A stretch of DNA of 64,000 nucleotides from Mucilaginibacter_A sp965201005 (GCF_965201005.1 NZ_OZ241747.1:806001-870000); one strand, 5' to 3'. Counted from the first letter of the stretch, positions 38,675 through 46,972 are shown. The notes: generated from the letters alone by a model not told the origin. Translations and numbers: made by a program.

Positions 38675-39639
38675 GTGGCAGAAGAATTATCAAAATATCT
38701 ATCATATTTAAAAAACTCAGAATAGATAGAGCACATGGAATAGCACCACATAAGCCACTAATGCTTTTGTCAGTATTGCAAGCTTTCTCCCAGAAATTAT
38801 ATTTAAGTTCCAAAATTTATATTACACCAGAATTAGTTGCATTATTTAAAACTAATTGGAGTCTGTTGGTTACCTCAAATCATGATTGCAATTTTGCTTT
38901 GCCATTTTATCATTTAACAAGTGATAAGTTTTGGTTCTTACAAGCAAAGCCTGGATTTGAAAGTTTCTTGCAAATCAAAACTTCAATGCGAAGTTTTTCT
39001 AATCTTAATGCAGCAGTTGATTATGCATTTGTTGAAGATGATCTTTTCAAACTTATAACAAATGAAAAAGATAATGTTGTATTACTACTCTTTTTATTAG
39101 ATGAATATTTTCCAGAGACAAAAAACAACTTTGCTAATTCTATTCCTGATCAGCAAAAGTTACTTAATAATTTGGAGAATAAAATCTTGAAAGAAGATGC
39201 GGTTGAATATCGAACCGAGATAAGAAAGTTAATCCAACAAAAAGACGAAGAGGAAATATTTTTGAGAGGAAGTTTATTCAAAAGAGAAATTCCCAAAATT
39301 TATAACAATACATGCTGTATTTCTGGTATGAGAATAGACAGCACAATTAACGTATCTATGATTGATGCTTGCCATATTGTTCCATTTAGTGAAAGTTACG
39401 CTGATACAATTTCAAATGGTATTGCGCTTTGTCCGAATCTTCATAGAGCTTTTGATCGCGGTTTAATTTCGATTGGCGATAATTATGAAGTTATAGTAAA
39501 AGATACTTTCTCTGAAGAATTATCTACAAATTATTTTATACTTCCTTTTCACGGTAAACAAATTAATTTACCTAATAAAATTGAAGATTTTCCTTCTTCC
39601 GAAAATCTTTCTTATCATAGAAAAAAGTTTAACTTTTAA
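38675..39639 (+). CDS. Phosphorothioate-dependent-type HNH endonuclease, needs a -1 frameshift
   Basis: A nuclease that resembles the SBD-HNH (ScoMcrA/SprMcrA-like) type IV restriction enzymes, which cut phosphorothioated DNA. The C-terminal HNH domain has ISGMRIDST, DACHIVPFSESY and NGIALCPNLHRAFDRGL. The N-terminal sulfur-binding-like domain has RIDRAHGIAPHKPLMLLSVLQAF and LPFYHLTSDKFWFLQ. The conserved APHKP block lies upstream of the only in-frame ATG (38761), so that ATG cannot be the true start. A GTG at 38675 opens VAEELSKYLSYLKN in frame 0, which then meets TAG at 38723. The shift occurs at A-AAA-AAC (38710-38716), a textbook -1 slippery heptamer in the correct phase. A programmed shift, a disabling indel or a sequence error are all possible. 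The gene is AT-rich, unlike its neighbours. Confidence 0.8.
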
Positions 39640-39674
39640 TTGTAAATTTCTAACCTTTTTAAACCTTATCATAA

Positions 39675-39791
39675 ATGAAATTTACTTGGATTCCTTTTTT
39701 AGATAATTTATATACTTCTTTTAGTACAATAAATACCGAAAGTCTAATAGAATATAAGAACCTATTCAAGTTTTATCAAGAAGGAAAATAA
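39675..39791 (+). pseudogene. Possible McrB-like N-terminal remnant, 38 codons
   Basis: ATG at 39675 to TAA at 39791, beginning MKFTWIPFLDNL, an opening typical of McrB-like restriction ATPases (family start MKFxWIPFYxELA...). The rest of such a protein is absent. A motif variant ATACTTCTTTTA lies inside it (39712-39723). It could be a degraded remnant of a third restriction gene, or a chance match. Confidence 0.35.
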
Positions 39792-39941
39792 TGTTTTTTA
39801 CAGATAGAATCTGATATTGGTCAATTTCTATTAGTTCTAAATATTCACAATTATATGTGACAAATTAAAGATGAAAATTAATTAAATTATTTTTTGAATA
39901 GGCTTATTAGGAATTATTTATTTTTAAATATCGAATTTAGT

Positions 39942-40865
39942 ATGATACCCAATTTACAGTTTTACTCCATCTATTTAAGTAATCACTTCAAAATAAAATC
40001 TCAAATTGCTGCTTATTTTTTGGATTTGAATGAAGATCAAACAAATAGTTTTCTATATGAATCAGGTTTAACCGTAAACCACATAGAATTTATAAAGACT
40101 ATAAAAATAGATTTAATTCAAGCATTTTATCAGTCTGTTGAATCTTTATTTGGTTTAATGAGCGGATTGGAAAACTTGGATTCTAATAGAAATATTCCTG
40201 ACTATTTGATCAATGCCAAAATTGGAGATCTGCACAATTTTATATCTTCTTTTGAAAAATTCGATTTTTGCTATGAGTATCTCTCAAACAAAGACACGGA
40301 GATAAATGGGAAAACTTATTCTAAAGTAGAAGTGATATTTTATTTTATTACTCTTGTTATTTCTGATTTTCCTAACACGAATCTTAACCAAATACTTGAT
40401 GAAAAAAATGTTAAAGGTATTGCGCATATTTTATTCAGTATCGCGAATGCATTTAATAGAGAAGCACATAATTCAATAAAGCATGGGCTAAGATGTATGT
40501 TAATTGATAAATTGAACATTAGTGTTAATATTCCCGATAGTGATAATTCTGAACCACTTGAAATACCAGAAGATTTTACAAATTTTGCTGGTCAAAAGGA
40601 TGTTTTATTGTATTACACAAAAGGACCAAAAGGAGACAACGTGGCAACAGTAGTATGTGTGCCAATTAATATTAAGCATATTTTATACTTAGAAAATTCC
40701 CTCAACCTATTAATGGCTAATATGATGGATCAAAGAGATATAGTTTTTGGAAAGGAAAAACCAGATACCTTTCAATGCAGTATTTTTGATTATGATGATT
40801 TGATTAAGAATAAATTTGATTCCAATTCGAATTTTAAGTCAATACGTTTTGGTAGTCCACAGTAA
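39942..40865 (+). CDS. Unknown AT-rich protein at the end of the defence-type island
   Basis: 307 residues from the ATG at 39942 (a TTG at 39894 would add 16 residues with little sign of conservation). I do not recognise a family. It appears soluble and mainly helical in its N-terminal two thirds, without signal or membrane segments. A polar stretch NREAHNSIKHGLR near residue 190 looks like the [R]-N-x-x-KHG motif of HEPN-like or abortive-infection helical proteins, but this is weak. The C-terminal third is strand-rich. Base composition is low in GC and lacks motif cores, both fitting recent acquisition; it ends at a motif copy. Confidence 0.55.
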   Translation: MIPNLQFYSIYLSNHFKIKSQIAAYFLDLNEDQTNSFLYESGLTVNHIEFIKTIKIDLIQAFYQSVESLFGLMSGLENLDSNRNIPDYLINAKIGDLHNFISSFEKFDFCYEYLSNKDTEINGKTYSKVEVIFYFITLVISDFPNTNLNQILDEKNVKGIAHILFSIANAFNREAHNSIKHGLRCMLIDKLNISVNIPDSDNSEPLEIPEDFTNFAGQKDVLLYYTKGPKGDNVATVVCVPINIKHILYLENSLNLLMANMMDQRDIVFGKEKPDTFQCSIFDYDDLIKNKFDSNSNFKSIRFGSPQ

Positions 40866-40889
40866 TACTTCTTTTACCACCCTAAAATT
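40865..40889 (-). repeat. Motif copy at the right border of the island
   Basis: ATACTTCTTTTA, 6-bp spacer, TAAAATT. It begins at the last base of the unknown gene's stop. Confidence 0.8.
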
Positions 40890-40906
40890 CTTTTTCCCTC
40901 AAACCC

Positions 40907-40937
40907 TTGATTATCAAAATTAAACTTGCTATTTTTG
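40907..40937 (+). promoter_or_regulatory. Promoter of the rpsL operon
   Basis: TTG at 40907-40909, 20 bp, TATTTTTG at 40930-40937, 47 bp before the rpsL ATG. Confidence 0.75.
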
Positions 40938-40984
40938 CAGTCCTTTTAATATAAGGAAAATACTGTAAACATTTAAAAGCAAAA

Positions 40985-41407
40985 ATGCCTACTATTCAGC
41001 AATTAGTTAGAAAAGGTAGAGTAGCTATGGTTGACAAGAGTAAGTCGCCAGCGTTGGACAGCTGTCCACAGCGAAGAGGTGTGTGCACACGTGTGTACAC
41101 CACTACCCCTAAAAAACCAAACTCAGCCATGCGTAAAGTTGCCCGTGTCCGTTTAACCAACGGAAAAGAGGTAAATGCGTATATCCCCGGCGAAGGCCAC
41201 AACTTGCAGGAACACTCGATCGTATTGATCCGTGGTGGCCGTGTGAAAGATTTGCCAGGCGTTCGTTACCACATTATCCGTGGTGCGTTGGATACTTCAG
41301 GTGTTGCTGGCCGTAATCAGCGTCGTTCTAAATACGGAACAAAACGTCCGAAACCAGGTCAGGCAGCTGCTCCGGCCAAAGGTGCACCAGCTAAGAAAAA
41401 GAAATAA
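40985..41407 (+). CDS. rpsL: 30S ribosomal protein S12
   Basis: 140 residues; decoding-centre protein. TPKKPNSAMRK and KDLPGVRYHIIRG are intact, and the lysines that mutate in streptomycin resistance (K43 and K88 in E. coli numbering) are wild type. The C-terminus has a Pro/Ala/Lys tail longer than in E. coli. First gene of rpsL-rpsG-fusA-rpsJ. Confidence 0.98.
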   Translation: MPTIQQLVRKGRVAMVDKSKSPALDSCPQRRGVCTRVYTTTPKKPNSAMRKVARVRLTNGKEVNAYIPGEGHNLQEHSIVLIRGGRVKDLPGVRYHIIRGALDTSGVAGRNQRRSKYGTKRPKPGQAAAPAKGAPAKKKK

Positions 41408-41427
41408 CTAACCGAGGATAGCAAGCA

Positions 41428-41895
41428 ATGAGAAAGTCAAAACCAAAAAAGAGAATCATTCTTCCTGATCCAAAGTTCAATGATACTTTGGTGACCAGGT
41501 TTGTAAATAACATGATGTATGACGGTAAAAAATCTACCGCTTATGCAATTTTCTATGATGCAGTTGAACTGGTTGAAAAACGGACAAGCGAAAGCGGTTT
41601 GGATACCTGGAAAAAAGCATTGAACAATGTAATGCCTGCTGTAGAAGTTAAATCCCGCCGTGTTGGTGGTGCCAACTTTCAGGTACCTACAGAAGTTAGG
41701 CCGGAGCGTAAAATCGCTTTGGGCATGAAATGGCTGATCAGCTATTCACGGCGTCGCGGAGAAAAAACGATGATGGAAAAATTAGCCGGTGAAATTATTT
41801 CTGCTGCAAAAGGCGAAGGTTCCGCAGTGAAAAAGAAAGAAGATACGCACAAGATGGCTGAAGCCAATAAGGCATTCTCCCATTTTCGTTTCTAA
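41428..41895 (+). CDS. rpsG: 30S ribosomal protein S7
   Basis: 155 residues, usual length. It nucleates the 30S head and in E. coli autoregulates its operon. Conserved NNMMYDGKKSTAY, GGANFQVPTEV and HKMAEANKAFSHFRF are present. A large hairpin follows its stop, before fusA. Confidence 0.98.
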   Translation: MRKSKPKKRIILPDPKFNDTLVTRFVNNMMYDGKKSTAYAIFYDAVELVEKRTSESGLDTWKKALNNVMPAVEVKSRRVGGANFQVPTEVRPERKIALGMKWLISYSRRRGEKTMMEKLAGEIISAAKGEGSAVKKKEDTHKMAEANKAFSHFRF

Positions 41896-41910
41896 TGAAA
41901 ATTAGAGCGG

Positions 41911-41970
41911 GGAGCGAAGATAAAAGAGCGAAAATATTAGCGTCGCTCTTCACGCTTTACTCTTCGCTCC
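41911..41970 (+). promoter_or_regulatory. Large two-part hairpin between rpsG and fusA
   Basis: GGAGCGAAGA (41911-41920) pairs fully with TCTTCGCTCC (41961-41970). The stem continues as TAAA/TTTA past one bulged C, then AGAGCGA (41925-41931) with TCGCTCT (41943-41949). No T run follows, so it looks like an mRNA control or processing structure, not a terminator. Confidence 0.7.
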
Positions 41971-41983
41971 AACATAAACAAAA

Positions 41984-44086
41984 ATGTCAAGAGATTTAAA
42001 ATATACAAGAAACATTGGGATTGCCGCTCACATCGATGCCGGTAAAACAACTACTACCGAGCGTATTCTGTATTATTCTGGTGTTAGCCACAAAATTGGT
42101 GAAGTGCACGAAGGTGCTGCAACGATGGATTGGATGGCGCAAGAGCAGGAGCGTGGTATTACTATTACTTCGGCTGCCACAACAGTAGATTGGAAATATA
42201 GAGGACAAACTTATCACATCAATATAATTGATACACCAGGACACGTAGATTTCACCGTTGAGGTGAATCGTTCTTTGCGTGTATTGGATGGTTTGGTTTT
42301 CCTGTTTTCTGCGGTTGATGGTGTTGAGCCACAATCAGAAACCAATTGGAGGTTAGCTAACAATTATAACGTTGCCCGTATCGGTTTTGTTAATAAAATG
42401 GATCGTTCCGGAGCCGACTTCTTAAAAGTTGTTAAGCAGGTGAAAACCATGCTGGGCAGTAATGCCGTTCCTTTGCAATTGCCAATTGGTGCAGAAGAAG
42501 GTTTTAAAGGTGTTATCGATTTAATTAACTTCCGTGGTATTGTTTGGAATGAGCACGATAAAGGTATGACCTTTACCGAAGTTCCTATTCCGGAAGATAT
42601 GGTCGAAGAAGCAACTGAGTGGAGAGAAAAACTGCTTGAATCTGTAGCAGAATATGACGAAACATTGATGGAGAAATTTTTCGATGCGCCGGAAACCATT
42701 ACAGAACGTGAAGTTTTAGATGCTTTGCGTAAGGCTGTTTTAGATGCTAAAATTGTTCCAATGGTTTGTGGTTCATCTTTCAAAAATAAAGGTGTGCAAA
42801 CCATGCTGGATTATGTGATGGAATTATTGCCATCCCCAATGGATGTAGAAGGTATCGTGGGTACAAACCCGGATACTGGCGAAGAAGTTTTGCGTAAACC
42901 AGATGTTAAAGAACCATTTGCAGCTTTAGCGTTTAAAATTGCAACCGACCCTTTTGTTGGCCGTTTGTGCTTTATCCGCGTTTATTCTGGTAACCTAGAA
43001 GCTGGTTCCTACGTGCACAATATGCGTTCTGACAATAAAGAGCGTATTTCACGTATCTTCCAAATGCACGCTAATAAGCAAAACCCAATCCCGAACGTAG
43101 GTGCAGGTGATATTGCTGCGGTTGTTGGTTTTAAAGATATCAAAACCGGAGATACGCTATGTGATGAAAAACATCCGATTATCTTAGAATCGATGAATTT
43201 CCCTGAGCCGGTTATTGGCTTGGCCATCGAACCAAAAACCCAGGCTGACGTTGACAAACTGGGAATGGCTTTAGGTAAATTAGCTGAAGAAGACCCAACT
43301 TTTCGTGTAAATACAGATGAAGAAACCGGTCAAACGGTAATTTCAGGTATGGGCGAGCTTCATTTGGATATTATTATGGACCGCTTAAAACGCGAATTCA
43401 AGGTTGAAGTTAATCAAGGCGCGCCACAAGTTGCTTACAAAGAATCTATCACTGGTACTACACAGCACCGTGAAACTTACAAAAAACAAACTGGTGGCCG
43501 TGGTAAATTTGCGGATATTCAAATCATTATTTCCCCTAATGATGAAGGTAAAGCTGGTTTACAGTTTGTAAATGAAATTTCCGGCGGTTCTATTCCGCGT
43601 GAATTTATTCCATCTGTAGAAAAAGGATTTGCAGCTGCAATGGCAAACGGTGTTTTAGCAGGTTATCCTTTACAGGATATGAAAGTCCGTTTAATCGACG
43701 GATCGTTTCACGCAGTCGATTCGGATGCTTTATCTTTTGAAATCTGTGCACGTTCTGCTTATCGCGAAGCATTGCCAAAATGTAAACCGGTTTTGATGGA
43801 GCCGATCATGAAAATCGAAATCCTGACTCCGGAAGAAAACATGGGCGACGTAATTGGTGACATGAACCGTCGTCGTGGCCAGCTTTTAGGTATGGATTCC
43901 CGCGCCGGTGCCCAGGTAATCAAAGCTACAGTGCCATTGTCAGAAATGTTTGGTTATGTAACGCAATTACGTACTATTACTTCCGGCCGTGCAACTTCTA
44001 CAATGGAATTTGACCACTATGAACCAGCTCCGCGCAACGTACAAGATGAAGTGATTGCCAAAGTAAAAGGCAAAGTACACGCTTAA
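41984..44086 (+). CDS. fusA: Translation elongation factor G
   Basis: 700-residue EF-G, the GTPase that moves tRNAs and mRNA on the ribosome. G1 AHIDAGKTTT at 15-24, switch region RGITITSA, G3 DTPGHVDF near 83 and G4 NKMDRSG near 137 are all intact. Domains II-V follow with standard length, including MGELHLDIIMDRL and the C-terminal RRGQLLGMDSR. Its place after rpsG is usual. It stands between two strong intercistronic hairpins. Confidence 0.98.
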   Translation: MSRDLKYTRNIGIAAHIDAGKTTTTERILYYSGVSHKIGEVHEGAATMDWMAQEQERGITITSAATTVDWKYRGQTYHINIIDTPGHVDFTVEVNRSLRVLDGLVFLFSAVDGVEPQSETNWRLANNYNVARIGFVNKMDRSGADFLKVVKQVKTMLGSNAVPLQLPIGAEEGFKGVIDLINFRGIVWNEHDKGMTFTEVPIPEDMVEEATEWREKLLESVAEYDETLMEKFFDAPETITEREVLDALRKAVLDAKIVPMVCGSSFKNKGVQTMLDYVMELLPSPMDVEGIVGTNPDTGEEVLRKPDVKEPFAALAFKIATDPFVGRLCFIRVYSGNLEAGSYVHNMRSDNKERISRIFQMHANKQNPIPNVGAGDIAAVVGFKDIKTGDTLCDEKHPIILESMNFPEPVIGLAIEPKTQADVDKLGMALGKLAEEDPTFRVNTDEETGQTVISGMGELHLDIIMDRLKREFKVEVNQGAPQVAYKESITGTTQHRETYKKQTGGRGKFADIQIIISPNDEGKAGLQFVNEISGGSIPREFIPSVEKGFAAAMANGVLAGYPLQDMKVRLIDGSFHAVDSDALSFEICARSAYREALPKCKPVLMEPIMKIEILTPEENMGDVIGDMNRRRGQLLGMDSRAGAQVIKATVPLSEMFGYVTQLRTITSGRATSTMEFDHYEPAPRNVQDEVIAKVKGKVHA

Positions 44087-44087
44087 A

Positions 44088-44108
44088 TTTAGGTGCTAAA
44101 AACAGCAT
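44088..44108 (+). repeat. Variant motif (ACAGCAT) after fusA
   Basis: TTTA, 5-6-bp spacer, TAAAAACAGCAT, starting 2 bp after the fusA stop codon. Confidence 0.6.
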
Positions 44109-44127
44109 CAACATAAATTAACTTATT

Positions 44128-44161
44128 GTATAACCGTAACTAATAGCTCTTACGGTTATAC
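44128..44161 (+). promoter_or_regulatory. Hairpin between fusA and rpsJ
   Basis: GTATAACCGTAA (44128-44139) pairs perfectly with TTACGGTTATAC (44150-44161), loop of 10 nt, ending 16 bp before the rpsJ ATG. There is no T tract, so translational control or RNA processing is more likely than termination. Confidence 0.65.
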
Positions 44162-44177
44162 TTTACAAAAAAACAAA

Positions 44178-44483
44178 ATGAGCCAAAGAATCAGAATCAA
44201 ACTAAAATCCTACGATTACAATCTGGTAGATAAATCTGCCGAAAAAATTGTAAAAACAGTAAAGCCGACTGGTGCCGTAGTTAGCGGTCCGCTTCCTTTA
44301 CCAACAGAAAAGAAAATTTTTACAGTGTTGCGTTCGCCGCACGTAAATAAAAAGGCACGTGAACAATTTCAGTTATGTTCTTACAAACGCTTGCTGGACA
44401 TCTACAGCTCCAACTCCAAAACAGTTGATGCGTTGATGAAGCTGGAATTGCCAAGCGGTGTTGAAGTAGAAATCAAAGTGTGA
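44178..44483 (+). CDS. rpsJ: 30S ribosomal protein S10 (NusE)
   Basis: 101 residues, standard. RIRIKLKSYDYNLVDKSAEKI at the start and the SPHVNKKAREQFQ loop are conserved. S10 also acts in rRNA antitermination as NusE. In most relatives rplC follows directly; here the operon ends with a terminator and two other genes intervene. Confidence 0.98.
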   Translation: MSQRIRIKLKSYDYNLVDKSAEKIVKTVKPTGAVVSGPLPLPTEKKIFTVLRSPHVNKKAREQFQLCSYKRLLDIYSSNSKTVDALMKLELPSGVEVEIKV

Positions 44484-44487
44484 GACA

Positions 44488-44574
44488 ATGCTTCTTTTAG
44501 CACACAAAAAAGACCGGTTCTTTTCAGGCCGGTCTTTTTTTATTATACAGAAATTTACCCTGTAAAAACAGCAT
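44488..44574. repeat. Motif pair bracketing the rpsJ terminator
   Basis: ATGCTTCTTTTA (44488-44499) and, facing it, the variant TAAAAACAGCAT (44563-44574), with the terminator hairpin between them. Confidence 0.75.
44506..44541. terminator. Bidirectional terminator after rpsJ
   Basis: AAAAAAGACCGG pairs with CCGGTCTTTTTT (12 bp, 11-nt loop), serving rpsJ on the right-going side and the convergent coiled-coil gene on the other. Confidence 0.9.
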
Positions 44575-45269
44575 TAATATTCGGGGTTACCAGTGATTTC
44601 TTCCAGCTTGTTCCTCACGGTTTGCAAATCACGCGAAAGCTTTTTTTCCTTATCGTTTGCTTTGGTTTTATAACCTTTATATTCTTCTTCCAAATCATTG
44701 TACAATTTAGTGCGGTAATGGGCTTCCTTTCGTGCACTTCCTGAAAGAAAAATAACTATCGCCGCCAGTGCGCCCAGCGCAATAACCAAACCCCACATAA
44801 TGGTATTGTAAGTAGCTTTTGCAACATGCATCCCCAAAAAACCAATGCTGTTTACTTGGGCAGTGGTTTCGTTCAGATTTTGCTCTTTGGTGTTTACATC
44901 GGTTTGTAAAGCATTCAAATTTTTGGTTTGTGCCAATAATTTGCTTTGCATTGCAGCTAAATTCTTTCGCTGAAAGCGCAACGAATCCTGTACGCTTTTG
45001 TAAAATGTGGCAATCATCGGTTGCTGATAATGATAAACTTTGCCCATGATAAACTGATACTGGCCGCCAATACTCCTGTCTGTACTTACTGCAATCTGGC
45101 CAGGGACAAGTTGTTGTGCCGCAACTGTTGCATTTGGTTTGGCCAATATAGTTTTAACTGCAGGAGCTGGCCTTACTTTGCTTCTAAGAGAATCTTGCGC
45201 ATAAGTAGCTGACAGAAAAGCAGATAAGATTATAATCTGTAATAAACGTAATGCTGTTTTTAGTGGCAT
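44574..45269 (-). CDS. Membrane-anchored coiled-coil protein of unknown function
   Basis: 231 residues from the ATG at 45269. A signal peptide (residues 1-24, ending SATYAQ) is followed by an Ala/Pro/Val-rich stretch, a coiled coil at about 95-145 (QSKLLAQTKNLNALQTDVNTKEQNLNET class), a transmembrane helix near 160-182 (IMWGLVIALGALAAIVIFLSG) and a charged cytoplasmic coiled tail (RDLQTVRNKLEEITGNPEY). I do not recognise it. The start codons MPLKTALR are encoded by a motif copy. A longer frame from 45353 would put 28 residues before the signal and is rejected. It sits oddly inside the ribosomal cluster, in reverse orientation. Confidence 0.7.
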   Translation of the reverse strand: MPLKTALRLLQIIILSAFLSATYAQDSLRSKVRPAPAVKTILAKPNATVAAQQLVPGQIAVSTDRSIGGQYQFIMGKVYHYQQPMIATFYKSVQDSLRFQRKNLAAMQSKLLAQTKNLNALQTDVNTKEQNLNETTAQVNSIGFLGMHVAKATYNTIMWGLVIALGALAAIVIFLSGSARKEAHYRTKLYNDLEEEYKGYKTKANDKEKKLSRDLQTVRNKLEEITGNPEY

Positions 45270-45280
45270 AAAAGAAGCTT
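45251..45280. repeat. Overlapping opposed motif variants at a start codon
   Basis: ATGCTGTTTTTA and TAAAAGAAGCTT share the intervening spacer, so one unit reads as a motif in both directions. Confidence 0.65.
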
Positions 45281-45385
45281 TAAGTAGATAGTAAATTTTT
45301 TTCGCCAGTATAATAATTTTCTGCCAACGATTGCAAACGAATATAGCAATCATCTTTAAAAATTTTTAATAATTATCTTCGCCGT

Positions 45386-46642
45386 ATGGTTATAGGTTTT
45401 ATTGGTTTGGGCGATATGGGCAAACTATATGCAAAAGCATTTGCCCAAAAGGGCCTCGAAGTTTGTGGAAGCGACTTGCCGCATCATTTTGAAACATTGT
45501 CTGAAGAATTAAGGCCGCATCAAATTAAGGTATTTCAGGATGGAAGGGAAACTGCCCAAAACAGCGATTTACTGATTTTTTCTGTTGAAACCGACCGCAT
45601 AAAAGAAGTAGTGGCAAGATACGCACCCTATGCAAAATCCGGTGCTATAGTGGCCGGGCAAACCTCTGTAAAACATCCTGAAATTGCAGCTTTTGAAGAG
45701 TTTTTGCCTGCCGATACATATATCATAACGATTCATGCTTTGCACGGGCCCGGTTTTGTGCCAAAAGGACAAAAGCTGGTTGTAATCCCACATCGTTGCG
45801 AGCCACAAACGTATCAAACTATGCTTAATACCTTAGCTGTGCTGGAAGCAGATCTGGTGGAAATGGAATATCATCAGCATGATAAAATCGTTGCTGATAC
45901 ACAGGCCGTTACGCACGTTGGTTTTGAAAGTATGGGAACTGCCTGCGCAACAGCCGGGTTTTATCCCTGGGAAAGTGCTGCCTATATTGGTGGAATCGAT
46001 AATGTGAAAATCTTGATCATGCTCCGGATTTTTAGTTATAAAGCACACGTTTATGCAGGTTTGGCCATCTTAAACCCGTACGCCAAACAGCAGGTAAAAC
46101 AATATGCCGTTTCAGAATCCGAATTGTTTAAGCTGATGATCCAGGAGGATGAAAAAGAACTGCGCAAACGATTGTACTTGGCACGGGATTTTGTTTTTCA
46201 CGAAAGCCGTAAACCGATCTTACTCGATGATGCGGTGATGAAAGAGTTTTCGTTATCTGCAAATTCAGATCAACGGAAACCCAATTCTCATTTAAGTATT
46301 TTGAGTATGGTGGATGCATGGAACAAATTACAAATCAACCCTTACGACAACCTGATTTGCCAAACGCCACCGTTCCGTTTACGCTTGGGTATTGCCGAGT
46401 ATCTGTTTAAAAACGAAGAATTGTTGGAAGAATCCATCCAAACAGCTTTATACGATAAAACCATTCGGGGCGATGACTTGGAGTTTCATTCTGCTGTACG
46501 GGATTGGTCGGCCATCATTAATTACGGTGATATTGAAGGATATAAACTGCATTTTAATCATACCCAAAACTTTTTTAAAGACAGGTTGGAACATGGCCGG
46601 CATCAAAGCGCGAAAATGATAAAACGATTGATGAAAGATTGA
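45386..46642 (+). CDS. Prephenate dehydrogenase resembling fungal TYR1
   Basis: 418 residues, NAD(P)-dependent oxidoreductase expected to turn prephenate into 4-hydroxyphenylpyruvate for tyrosine. GFIGLGDMGKLYAKAF at residues 3-18 is the nucleotide-binding motif. The blocks GQTSVKHPEIAAFEEFLP, IHALHGP, HDKIVADTQAVTH, NVKILIMLRIFSYKAHVYAGLAI and YAVSESELFKLMI align by eye with yeast Tyr1p rather than with bacterial TyrA or ACT-domain forms. No other aromatic amino-acid gene is near. It sits between rpsJ and rplC, splitting the usual ribosomal string. Confidence 0.85.
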   Translation: MVIGFIGLGDMGKLYAKAFAQKGLEVCGSDLPHHFETLSEELRPHQIKVFQDGRETAQNSDLLIFSVETDRIKEVVARYAPYAKSGAIVAGQTSVKHPEIAAFEEFLPADTYIITIHALHGPGFVPKGQKLVVIPHRCEPQTYQTMLNTLAVLEADLVEMEYHQHDKIVADTQAVTHVGFESMGTACATAGFYPWESAAYIGGIDNVKILIMLRIFSYKAHVYAGLAILNPYAKQQVKQYAVSESELFKLMIQEDEKELRKRLYLARDFVFHESRKPILLDDAVMKEFSLSANSDQRKPNSHLSILSMVDAWNKLQINPYDNLICQTPPFRLRLGIAEYLFKNEELLEESIQTALYDKTIRGDDLEFHSAVRDWSAIINYGDIEGYKLHFNHTQNFFKDRLEHGRHQSAKMIKRLMKD

Positions 46643-46676
46643 TAAGCTGTTTCAGATTTCTTTCAGTAAGATAACG

Positions 46677-46759
46677 ATGCTTCTTTTACCCTATAAAAAT
46701 TGGTTGCTGCACCAATAAAAAACTTAACCCCGCCATTTTTTAGTCGATAAAAGAAGTAC
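46677..46759. repeat. Inverted motif pair upstream of rplC (first)
   Basis: ATGCTTCTTTTA with TAAAAATT 6 bp on (46677-46701) faces TTTTTA-spacer-TAAAAGAAGTAC (46736-46759). Confidence 0.85.
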
Positions 46760-46802
46760 ATTAAAAATTATGAACAAAAAAATTTAAACAGGATGAGCTA
46801 AA

Positions 46803-46878
46803 ATGCCTCTTTTACCGGTATAAATTTGGTAAGTATAATCAGTGCATTTATAAATTAGTTGTCTGCTAAAAGAAGTAT
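46803..46878. repeat. Inverted motif pair upstream of rplC (second)
   Basis: ATGCCTCTTTTA with TAAATTT beyond (46803-46827) faces TAAAAGAAGTAT (46867-46878). Two successive pairs make the 400-bp gap before rplC one of the richest in motifs. Confidence 0.75.
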
Positions 46879-46941
46879 TAACGTGTAATACCACAAGCCT
46901 CAATCATCATAAGAAATAACAAAAAATATATTTCTTAACTA

Positions 46942-46972
46942 TTTGATAATTAATCAAACATTCCTATCTTTG
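46942..46972 (+). promoter_or_regulatory. Promoter of the rplC operon
   Basis: TTTG at 46942-46945, 19 bp, TATCTTTG at 46965-46972. It supports independent transcription of rplC onward, about 70 bp before the ATG. Confidence 0.78.

Noticed and set aside
38761..39639. ATG 38761 as the HNH gene start
   Set aside because: It would drop the conserved APHKP block, which is in frame directly upstream.
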